Of a stretch of 64,000 nucleotides of DNA, positions 13,301-25,300 are shown piece by piece. The stretch comes from Jaltomata sinuosa (taxonomy: Eukaryota; Streptophyta; Magnoliopsida; Solanales; Solanaceae), in contig QJPP01003155.1 in NCBI GenBank assembly GCA_003996215.1, positions 62,001 through 126,000 of the forward strand, read 5' to 3'. Under the pieces are notes generated by a model, which was given only the letters and a program-made list of their open reading frames with translations, was not told the DNA's origin and did no database searches. The first letter of the stretch is position 1. Every line of letters begins with the position of its first letter. A program made the position numbers and the translations under genes.

Positions 13301-16300
13301 TCTATTGCTGCCCCGTTGACAAAGTTGACTCAAAAGAAAGCAAAGTTTCAATGGCCTGATGTTTGTGAGAATAGTTTTCAGGAGTTGAAGACCCGGTTAA
13401 CTTTCGCTCCAGTGTTGACCCTACCCGAGGGATGTTTGGCAGCAAACAGTACTTGCCGCCGGAACTGTCACTCTTTATTGCCACTAGTTTTTAACTACTA
13501 TGTCATTAGCTCGAAGTGCAATGATCCCAAACGGGAATCGTTGGTGTTTGCACTTACCATTTGGCGCCACTATCTATATGGTGTTCATGTGGATGTTTTC
13601 ACCGATTACAAGAGCCTCCAATACGTCTTTACGCAGACGGAGTTAAATCTCAGGCAAAGGAGGTGGCTTGACTTACTCAAAGATTATGATATGAGTTTGT
13701 GCTATCATCCATGTAAAGCTAATGTGGTTGTCGACGCTCTTAGCAGGATTTCTATGGGGAGTCTTGTGCACGTGGAGGAAGAGAAGAAAGGAGTTGTAAG
13801 AGATATTCATCGGCTTGCTAATTTGGGAGTTCGACTCCTAGACTCCGAAAATGGTGGAGTGGTTGTTCAGAATGTGTCTGAATCATCTTTAGAAGCTGAA
13901 ATCAAGGAGAAGCAGAGTAGTGACCCCATTCTCTTACAGCTTAAGGAGGAAGTCTTTCAGCAGAAAGTCATGGCTTTCGAAATAGGGGGAGATGGTATCC
14001 TGAGGTACCAAGGTAGATTGTGTGTTCCGCATGTTGATGAACTGCGTGAGAGGATTATGGTTGAGGCGCACTTCTCCCAGTACACTGTTCATCCGGGCTC
14101 CACCAAAATGTATCATGACTTGAGGGAAATCTATTGGTGGAACAACATGAAAAGGGATGTCGCCAACTTTGTTACTAAGTGCCCAAACTGCCAGTAGATT
14201 AAGGTTGAGCACCAGAGGCCTGGTGGTATGGCTCAAGACATAGCACTTCCAGAATGGAAGTGGGAGATGATAAATATGAATTTTATTATCGGTTTACCGA
14301 GTACTCGCAACCAGTACGACTCTATTTGGGTCATTGTTGATCAGATGACCAAGTCAGCTCACTTTCTACCAGTCAGGACGACTTCTTCTGCGGAGGATTA
14401 TGCGAGATTGTACATTCAGAAGATTGTCAGATTGAATGGGACGCATGTGTCCATTATTTTCGATGGAGGTACGCAGTTTACCTCTCATTTTTGGAGATCC
14501 TTTCAGAGAGGTTTGGGTACTCAGGTAAATCTTAGTACCGCCTTTCATCCACAGACGGATGGTCAGGCGAAGCGTACAATTCAAACATTGGAGGACATAT
14601 TGAGGTCGTGTGTTATTGATTTTAAAGATAGTTGGGTTGATCACTTGCCTCTTATTGATTTTGCCTATAATAACAGTTATCACTCTAGCATCTGGATGGC
14701 ACCGTTTGAGGCCTTGTATGGACGAAGATGTCGGTCTCCTATAGGTTGGTATGAGGTTGGTGAAGCAAAGTTGTTGGGTCCAGATTTGGTTCACCAAGCC
14801 ATGGAGAAGGTAAGGGTCATTAGGGAGAGATTGAAGACTGCCCAAAGTCGCCAAAAGTCATTCCGATGTGAGGCGAAGAGAATTAGAGTTTGATATGAAT
14901 GATTGGATGTTCTTGGAAGTTTCTCCTATGAAGGGAGTTATGCGGTTCAGAAGGAAAGGTAAGCTTAGTCCTCGATACATTGGTCCATATCAGATCTTGA
15001 GGAGGATAGGTAAGGTTGCATATGAGTTAGACTTGCCTGCGAACTTGGCCTCTGTTCACCCCGTGTTCCATATTTCCATGCTCAAGAAATGTGTGGGTGA
15101 TCCTTCGCTCATAGTCCCTGTAAAGAATATTGGTGTGAAAGATTCTTTGACTTATGAGGAGGTCCCAGTGGAGATTTTAGATCGTCAAGCCCGTAAGTAG
15201 AGGACCAAGGAGATTGTTTTAGTGAAGGTATTGTGGAAGAATCAAAAGGTTGAGGAAGCTACTTGGGAAGCCGAAGAAGATATGAAGGCTAGATATCCTC
15301 AGTTATTTACTCCTCTTAACAGTGATGCCGAAGGTATCAATCCTGACTTCTACATATGTTTCATTCTCAAATTCTTGTCTTATGTCGATTGAAATCATGT
15401 CCCTTGGAACTTATGCTTTAGCTCATGTTTATGTTGAATTCTTAGTAAACTCGTGATTCTTGCTTAACCAGTTGCTTAAAGTTGTCATGAAACCTCTCTT
15501 GGTGTATGTGAGTGAGAAGTGAAGTCTTGATGTTAAGTTTCAGCCCTTGCATCGTGCTTATAAAACTTCAGTAAGTCCTTAGCCATTCATTCGAGGACGA
15601 ATGATTCCAAGGGGGAGATATTGTTACATCTCGCATCTCTAGAATTATAAAGTGTTGAGTGTTGCTCGTCTACGGGATTGCAAAGTAAGCAAGCTAGCAT
15701 CCCAAGGCAATTTTGTGCTCGAAATATCAGCGAAGCGAGGCCAAAAGAGTGCGCAAGCGTGTGCGTCTGCATGCACAGGCAAGGCAGTGCACGCAAAGCG
15801 TCCTCCTTAGCGTGCGATCCCTGCAGCCTTTCTTTTAGTACGCTCTTTGGCTTATAAAGTCCCTTCACGAGCAATCTCGTCCTTCCTTTAATTCCCTACC
15901 CCCAATCGATTAAAAACCCTCTCTCCCCATCAGTTTTTCAGACATTACTTTCTCTCAAACACTTCTCTCCCTCAAAACACCAACCTTCCAAGTCTCAGAG
16001 ATACCAAAGGCTAGGGTTTCTATCCCAAGAGTTCCTCTCCACAATCTTCTTCTCCAAGGTATGTTGAACAATCCCCTTTCAACTAAATCTATTAGTGGTT
16101 GATGTCCTAACTACAAAAGTGGTATTTATGTGAGTTTTGAATGTGGGTTTCTTGAATCATTTTCGAAAGGAGAATTTACTTAAAGTTGCGAACTCTTTTC
16201 TATGAAATTACTCTTTAGTTGTTAATTGAACTTGAGATTTGAGATTTATTGCTTGAAATATGAAACCTTGATATTATGAAAGTTTATTGGAGCATATTGA

Positions 16301-19300
16301 AGTCAAGAAGTCATGTTTCTTTTATAAATCACCTTGTTATTCAAATCTTGATCTTTGGTGAGACAAAGGAAATTACTACATCCCTTGGTTTTGAAAGTGT
16401 GGTTAGTTAACTGTGAAATCTTTAACCTTTAAAGGATATGTTACATGTGTTTAAATCTTTAAAATGAGGGGACAAATGATGTATCGTATGAAACGGATAT
16501 GATATGATATGTATGACTTGCAACTCTTGGTATGACGATATCAATTTTAACGAATGCTTTAAGAATGATAAATGTCCTTTAAGAATGGTTTACTTATTGT
16601 TTTGAGAAGACTAAAAGATGGGCTTAAAGGGAATTAGATGGTTAACCGAGAAAGTATGAGTCTGAAAGGCTCATTACCCGAAACCGTGTTTTGCCAACGC
16701 GGGTATGGTTTTGTCTTGAAATATGGATAACCATTGTATGCTTGATTCACACAGTAGTATACTGTATATGATATGATATGATATGCGTCAGTCCGTGCGG
16801 CAAACATGGATTGGGGGCTCCATCGATCGAGCTATGATCGGACCCACATAGCCCATGGTGTAAAAGAATGTCGGTGATACCATCTAGTTCAGAACTAGTG
16901 TTAATAAATGACTTCGTGTAATGTTTTGAGTACTTGTCCCATATTTTTCCCCTATTATGATTTATGTTACTATTCTTATGACTTGCTTTATAAACTGTTT
17001 TGTCCCTTCCCCTGAGTTGCATACCAATACTCGTCGTACTGACCATCCCCGGAAGCTACATCGTTTCATGATGTAGGTTCGGAGACACATCTCGTGGTTT
17101 GTGCAGCGTTAGGATCGTTCGGGATAGCCTCAGCAAGTGGTGAGCCCTCCATCTTTCGAAAGGCAATTAAATCCTTATTTTAGACTTTGGTTTTCAGTTT
17201 TATGGTATTGTCGGGGTCATGTCCAGGCATAGGTTTTCATTCTTACGTTAGAGGCTTCGTAGACTTACGTAGATGTTGTCTAAATGTTTTATTCCCATCA
17301 CTTGGTTGATTTATGCTATGTTTTAAATGGAATTCTCGAATGGGTTCTTTTATTCCGCAAATGTTATTTTTTTTGAAATGCTCAGGATATTATGCTAAGT
17401 GGTTCTCTCAGGCCTTTATTGATTCTGAGTGCCTATTACGCCCAGGGCCTAGTCTTGGGGCGTGACACATGTCCATCATAGTGGAACAGGATGTCATACT
17501 ATGAAAGTGCACGAATAAGAATCTGGCAACTCGATGAATTTGGTACACACCCATGTTTTGTCATGTCTCTAAGAAATGAACAAGCAAAGTCTACCTCATT
17601 TACTATATATATTGCTTGTATCATTCGAGCAAAAGTAAATATAGGAGGAGAAATACCTTCCACAACATTTCATAAAACACATTTGGAGCGACTTTTGGAC
17701 AATATCCAGCCAACAGAAGTTCCTACACCTGATTCGTACAACCTAAAAGTGGGTTCACAAGAGAAAGTATTCCACATATCCAATAGCATTCTAGTTGCTT
17801 GCCCTGGTAAACCAGCTCTCTTTGAGAACAACCCCTTCATCTTTCATCTGTAATAACAATCTATCTATAATCTAAAATTCCTTGGCGATAAAAGTACCAG
17901 CAATTTCCTTGGCCTTACTGGTCGCAATGAGAGTAAATTTTCCCAAGTGATGAGAAACTCCAAGTGCCTCAATCGGTACTTCAGTTTCCAAACATAAACC
18001 ATCTCTCGGTGTGTGCAAACAACACTTGAAAGCATAAGGTAGTCGACCCACATTGCCGGCAATGGTTGTTTTCCACACCAACAATACCATTCTCTTGGTG
18101 AATATTACAGTCATGCTCTCCAAAGTGTACAACATTGCTAAAGTTGTCAGTGTTGTTACGACAGGCGGAGAGCAGTGCCCTATTAGTATAATTCTCGCTT
18201 CCCCTTGGTATTGGTAAAAGGGTTGGTAAGCGCTTCCCGAATAGATTCCTTTCTCTTCCCCGGACGCCGAACAAAGAGAACCCTGGCTTCACTTGTCGTA
18301 GTAAGACCACTCCTTTATAAGCTTTCCCTATCGCTCTGATGAACCTCTTTCCGCCTGTTCTCTCCAAAATCCGAAATCCAATATGGATAAGATTTTGAAT
18401 GCACTTCTCAAGGGACACAACATCATTTCCAAATGAAACTGCTGCATCATACCAGGTGTGGAGCTACCCGTGCCCAAGGGGTGTCAAGTGACACCCCTTC
18501 ATCAACAAATTACACTATATACATAGGTCAAATTTTGATTTTATAGGTATATATACCAGTGTTGACACCTCTTGACACAAGCTGAAGGTTCAGCGCAGTA
18601 ATTAAGGGGTAGCAAAAATTCCCTGAGGTCGCGTTTTGGATCCTAGCTTGCAACATAATTTTAATTTTTTGACTTCAATCATTTTCTTGTTGTCCAGATG
18701 GAATTTTGGGAAAAAAAGAAAAAAAAACTAATCTCCAAGTGCGAACAAACACCTTATTAGCTCAACCGTTGGTGCCATTAATCCATTATCTAGATGCAAA
18801 CCTTTAAAAGTTCACCAATTTTCTTCTTTTTTTACTATCTTCTAGGGACTTCCTTTGCACTATTTTTTTTTCATCTTATTGGTAGACTTGAATCTATCTC
18901 ACACTCAATGTCTTTTCCTAAATTTTGGTTGACTTATTTTTACTCTATTTTTAAAAAAGAAAAGACATTGAACTTCACCAATTTTTCTCTGAGATCTTGA
19001 AAAACTAGGCTGTTTGTGTATGAAAAACACATTAATTCGATTCAGCAACGAAGTTTATTAAGAATGACCTGCAAAATCGGATGAATGATGAGCTTTTGAG
19101 CCGTTTTTTGGTGCCTTATGTAGAAAAAGATGTATTTTGTAGTACTTCTAATGATGCTATTGTAAAAACATTTTAAGAGATGAAACCTGGTCGAGTGCGG
19201 TTGTGAAAATGTAATTACGTTCTGCTTTCATTAGTACAATTTATTTTGTTTCCTTTTCCGTGTTTTTACTTCCTTTGACACTCCGCCACCGCCTCATACT

Positions 19301-22300
19301 CAATCCCAACAAGAAGTTTATTTAGAAGAAACACAGAAAATATTAAGCACGTAAGTTGGTGATTGCATTTGATCGCTAAAAATATGCAGATTCACATTTG
19401 TTTGCACGTAATGGAGGTCTGAATCTGAATGGTTCATACCTTAGCCATTAAGTGCATTTGTTTTCTTTAAGATTTAAGCATTTAAATAGTCTGAATAGGT
19501 CTTAATCATTATGATCTGGAATAGAGTCTTAATATCATTAAGAGGTATTCTTGTGTGGGATAATATCACCAACACACTATCCATAATCATCAGCCATCAC
19601 CACTAACCACCTCCGCCATCATAATCACCACCACCATTACCGTCGTCAACCATTAACAACCAACAACCTCTCCATCACAACCATCACAGGCAACCAACAC
19701 CGTTGCCAACCGCTACTGCCAGCCAACATCACACCTACCACCTACATAACTATAATTATATCCATCGCTACCACAGCCACGACTATCAACCATTACCACC
19801 ACTGCAGCCAATCCCACTACCAACCAATATACCCATTAACTGTAAATCTGGCAATTCCTATCAGGGTGGTGGGTCAGAGCAGATTCCCTTGCTTTAGGGC
19901 AGGAATAGAGGAATGGTTAGGGGGCTTGTCTTTAAGCAGCTAGCTTCCACGGAGCTACTCACAACTAGCACCGCCGCCAACTACCACCAACACATCATCA
20001 ATCACAACACATTCTTCAGCCACCTCCACTACCTACCATTGCGGTCAATTCCTACAGCCAACCACCTCCACCACAACTAGTACCGCCTCCAACTACCACC
20101 AACACATTCTTCAGCCACCACCAACACCGCCAACTACTAACATCAACCAACTTCACCATCACAACCATCCCCACCACTACCAATTGCCACCATCATGACA
20201 ATCACTACAATACCAACCACCTCTACCATCATAGCTATCACCACTACCATTACTAGCCACTAATATCAATCATTACCACCACTACCACCACCACCACTAC
20301 AGACCATCTCCACCATCACTAGCGAACATAATTGTTATATTTTTTTCTCAAATAATGATTTTACTTTATTAAAATTAATGTTTTTTCTATTATTTAATTA
20401 ATTATTTTTATTTGGATTGTATATAATTATGTTTACAAGTAAATAATTTATGCACATTCAGATATTGAAAAACAAACAGTCTTAATCATTCAGTGTTCAG
20501 ATCTAGAGACAGCATCTTAATCATTCAGATGTGCATTCAAATTCAGACGTCTTAATCTTAATGAAAACAAAAGAGGCCTCAATCTCTGACGTAGCAAGGC
20601 GCGAACAACACATAATCCACCTTTCCTCGAACACTTGGTCCACTCTACTGTCCAATTATTCCAGACATGCAGTAACGGTTTTACTTTGAATGAAAGGACT
20701 TTTGGGGTTCGGGAAAATATGCAAGCATGTGCCTAAGGACACGTCTGCATCAATAAAACCAAGAAGACTTGGGGGAGGGACAGCATGATCATGTGGAAGT
20801 AGGAAAACAATGCTGCGAGAACCAGAAATGGCAGATGTGCCACTAAACAAGGAGAAATACCTGCTCGAGCAAGAGTGCAGCTTGAGAATCCTTGAATTGC
20901 TCTTGCAATGTGATTGTTGTTTCCAGTAATGATTGCTTCTCCACGTCCATACTGATTCCCGCTGCAGAAAGCATCTCCTGAACTGCCTGGACCAATTCTG
21001 TAGCAGACACTCGGCCATGTTGGAGTGCTTGAAGCTGCTGCTGCTGGTTCCCCTATCAGAAGGCATCATTTAACTCCATAAATAAAAAATATTAGATCAA
21101 TTTTCTTAAAAAATAGACCTAGCCAACTATTTGATAGAATCCCACTCGATTACTATATGAGAAGGGAGGAATTTTTAGCGAACATCCGTTTATCGCAGGG
21201 AGGATAGATAACTACATGTATAGATGGATGGTTGGATGTAGTGATAGGAAATGCAGGTCTTTAAAAATCAATTACAATCGGTACTCATTAAATATTACTG
21301 CACTGAAAGTGGAATTGCAGAAACACAATTGAATTATTAGGAAAAGTGACTAGAATTTTCCAACTCTACTACTATAAGAAAAAGACAGACTTCAAAAGGC
21401 ACATGTTTTTTGCTCAAAGCACTAAAGAACGAACTGCTTCTATAAAATGTAAACCATTTGACTCTAAATCGGAAATTTAGCACGGGTATGTACCTCAGAA
21501 GGTCTTGACTGAACTCTTCCAGTAACAACTTCACTCCTAGTACTGTCCAACGTACAATAACCCTCCAGAAAATCAGCTGAGGAATCCTCACCAGAGATTG
21601 TGACACTTTTGAACGAGAAGACATGAGAAGATAGAAGCAGCTCAACCAATCCCAGTGATATTTCTACTTTGAATCTGTAGAGTGCTTGGCCTGCTGATGG
21701 TCTCACATTCTCTACAACCCTACCATACCTCAACTTTTCTCCATTCTGCTGCCGCCAAGCTACTATTTCTCCAGCATAAAAAGGTCTTAATGGGTGAAAT
21801 TGTACTTGTAAAGCATCTTGGGGTAGTATATCCTTGCCAAGAAGACCATCTTTTTCACTTCTGTATCCATTAGCTTGCATATTAGAACTAAGTTTCAAGA
21901 TATCGACAAGGGCAGTCTCAGAGCCCTCAGGACAGAGGAATAGAGAGCCCATTGGTAATGGGATGGGGAAGTCCAACACCCTGCTTACAGCAATCGCTAT
22001 TACATCAGCAACAGAGACATAGTCTGGTGGTTCAGCAATCAACACAGAAGTTTTAGACGGTTCAACAAAGTAAAGGGCTCGGTGACGCGATGTATCCTTC
22101 CACTCTGCTAACATTGATTCCTGTCTAACTCGAGTGATATCCAAAAAATTTGGAAGGAGCACAAAGCGCGTATGTAGACATTGAACAAATCCCAACTTCT
22201 CCGCAACCAATTTCAATGAACTTTGTATATCCTCTAAGGTAGCATGACCAATGCCAGGAACGTTGCTTTCCATGCTACTGACAACAGTCCACATTGCAGC

Positions 22301-25300
22301 TTGAAAGGATCTGCTCAACAACTTGTGCCTTATAGCTTCAATCGAAACTGATCCAATGCATTCTAAAGATTGCAAATGTTCTTCACAATATAGTTCCTGG
22401 AAAGATAGTCCATTAACATCATATAAGAGACCACCTCATGCGGGCATACAGAAAAACATGTTAGTATGCTAATCATCCAGGGAAGAAAAGGGGGGTGAAC
22501 AAATTCAAATACATATAACAAACATGACGTCTGCAGCTGCACGAACATGACCAGAATCTTATGTAGACTAGAAATACATATAAGTAACCAGATCCTTTCG
22601 GGTACCTCTATAACCACATCCGAAAGCTTTTTGATTCCAAAGGCAATACATAACATTTCTGGGAGATCTTGGTGAACGAACCTCAGCTTGGAAATGTCAA
22701 TAAACTTAATATAGCTAGAACCATAAGAATCTATGTATACACATGACTTAGCATGTACAAGTCTGCAATCATTATCAGGGACAACTGCTTCAGAACGCCA
22801 ACTGCTCATGTCCGAAGTGTTTGCTTGATCACAAATGAAATGCACAATTCCCATCACAGCACGGAATTCATTTGGATTTAAACGCTGATATCCACATGCT
22901 TTTTGAAGATTCAAAAGGAGAGTCTTTGCAGAAGAGATAGAAAGTATGTCCTGGAGGCCCAAGTCTCTAAGGATATTCACATAAGGCAGGTACAGTGAAG
23001 GGAGTTCAAAGGCAAATGGGGAAAGATTAATTGTCAGACGTGTGAAAAGGCAGCTTGCTGTCACCAAACGTGTACCATTTGCGGCAGGCATGAAGGCCAC
23101 TTGGCACAATGCCTCCTTGTCTGGCAAGAAAAAGAAAAGATGCAGAACAAATTTTATCAGCGGACAAACAAAACCAGAAAGGCGCATAACACAGGTTATC
23201 TACTTCAACTTTCAGGGAAAAAAAAGCAAAAGTTCCAATCTGAAATAGTAGCTATCCTTACTGCATTCCACCAACATTTCTACAATGGGAATAAACCTTG
23301 CCGCCTAAGCCAACTCCTATTGATCATGTGATAGTTTTAGTGGCAAATATGCACTCATAAACATGGTTCAAACTCGTATAGTAATGTGTTGACTGTGTAG
23401 CACGATTTTATGAGACACTATTTTTCTTTTTCCTAGTGTAAGTATTGGAACAAAACATTTCCTTTTGTTGTAATTGATTATCGCTCTTAATCAGCTAGGA
23501 TTCACTAGTATAAATACCCCTTCCCATGGGATGTAAAGAATACTGAAACACAAAGAAGTCTTTTCTTCTTTCTCCAAAATCTACATGGTATCAAAGCCAT
23601 TGCTACCTTTTGAGACGAGTTCCTCTTCCTCACAAAGGGACCCTAATGCGCGGACTCTTCATTTTTGCTGCCGCACCCGTGTCGAGACGAGACGGGTGCG
23701 GGTGCGGGTGCGGGATACGTGTGGGATTCGGCCAACCCACCTTGGATACTTTGACCAAAGTCCATGGACAAATTTGGGGGGAAATTGAGATTTTGATTTC
23801 TCAAAATAAAAGATAAAATAGATTTAAGACATGGGGAATGGCATACCTTTAATATTATAGTCCTTGTGTCTCCTTTTTAGCTTTTCCTCTTGGTCAACAT
23901 TTGTTGATTCATGTTTTAGGCCAAATGGAGAGAAACTAAGAATTCAAGTGGTTGTGTTCTAACTTCTAGTAGACAGTAGCAACGTTCTGTCAGGAGAGTT
24001 GGTGGAAGGCCTTGATAGACTTTCTTTTTTCTTTTTTTGAGGGGAAGAACCAGAGAGCTTGAAAGAAGAAGTTGGGGTCTTGGGGAAGACGGCCTAGAAG
24101 ATCTTTCAAAATTCAGAATATCTTTACAGCTCTATTTTATAATTTTGGATCTTTTTGCCGAATCCCAGCACCCGTATACATACATGGATCCGTACCCCCG
24201 AATCTTAAATTTTAAATTTTACCGAATCCGACCCTCGGATTCGCATCCGTGTCGGATACCCGCACCCGAATCCGAGCAACTTAGCATTTGATTGGTGGGT
24301 TCAAAAAAGTAAAACCATGTCAATCCGGATGAAATTAGGGAAGAAGTAAAGGTGTTTATTGAACAGAAAATGTGGTAAAAACTTAAATGAGCCACGAAAC
24401 ATGTGGTTAATCTCATTGATGAAGATGATGGAATGGGGCCTACTCCCTCAAAAACTCAAAGAATGCCTTCAACTAGTGCTAGTGGATCATCCATGGCGCA
24501 GACCGGGACAAAGGGTCCTCTCAATCTTTATTTCTTGCAGAAATCACCGGAAAAGGGAAAAAGTGATGAAACTACGAAGATTTTAAGGAATCGCGTTGCA
24601 AGTGCTTTTGCGACATGGATCTACGATGCAGGGCTCCCTTTCAGTTGTGTCAATTACAAAATTGTTGTCGAAGTCATTGAGGTTTTAGGACAATAAGGCC
24701 CAGGAATAAAACCTCTCAGTTATCATGAAGTCAGAGTTACTCATCTAAACAAGAGGTGAAGCAGATAGACAAGATTGTTGAGGAACATAGAGTGCAACGG
24801 AACAAGTTTGGATGTTTCAATATGATGGATAAATGGACACCACGAAATGGAAAAATGACCATTGATGTTTTCGTGAATTATCCAAGAGGTAGTGATTAGT
24901 GTGTTTCCTGGATCCTACGATGCTAGCAACTCTTCTACGAATTCCACCAAAATGTACAGCTTGTTTGACGACTATTGAGAATATTGGAAAGGAAAATATT
25001 GTACAGGTTGTTACCGATAACGCTAGTGAGATGTCAAAAAGGGTGACATGATGATGTGTGTGTTCCCACAGATTTATTGGACTCCATGTGCTACCCATTA
25101 TATCAATTTAATGTTTGGTGACATCTTCAAGCAAAACCTGTATGCTTCAAGTAACTCTAATATATTTGTCTTTTAATATAGCTTTAACTTTCTTTATACT
25201 TATTTGCTATTAAAATATTACTTTTATAGTTTTTCAGAAGGCCGTTAAGAAATATTCTTACATTAGTCATAGACCACTGTTGTTTAACTTAATGAGCAAA

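Larger units (their letters stand above)
11297..17467 (+). mobile_element. Ty3/gypsy chromodomain retrotransposon, internally deleted
   Basis: Two LTR copies begin tgttacatctcgcatctc at 11297 and 15622. A purine tract (aagggggaga) precedes the 3' LTR. The interior runs RT, RNase H, integrase and a chromodomain-like end (EEATWEAEEDM), the pol layout of chromoviruses, probably the Tekay/Del group. gag, protease and the primer-binding site are absent. Stops and frameshifts (about 12768, 12983, 13118, 14195, 14880, 15198) make it dead. The short repeat ACATG at 11294-11298 and 17467-17471 may be the target duplication, but it overlaps the LTR ends and is ambiguous. It is antisense to the host gene, in intron 12. 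Confidence 0.9.

Noticed and set aside
17491..17853. Possible small gene of 120 codons
   Set aside because: No homology that I recognise, located in an intron next to an LTR, and no matching splice or promoter context.
20656..21069. Alternative minus-strand frame over exon 12
   Set aside because: It is out of phase with exons 11 and 13; the phase-0 frame gives the coiled-coil-like segment leading into the RING.
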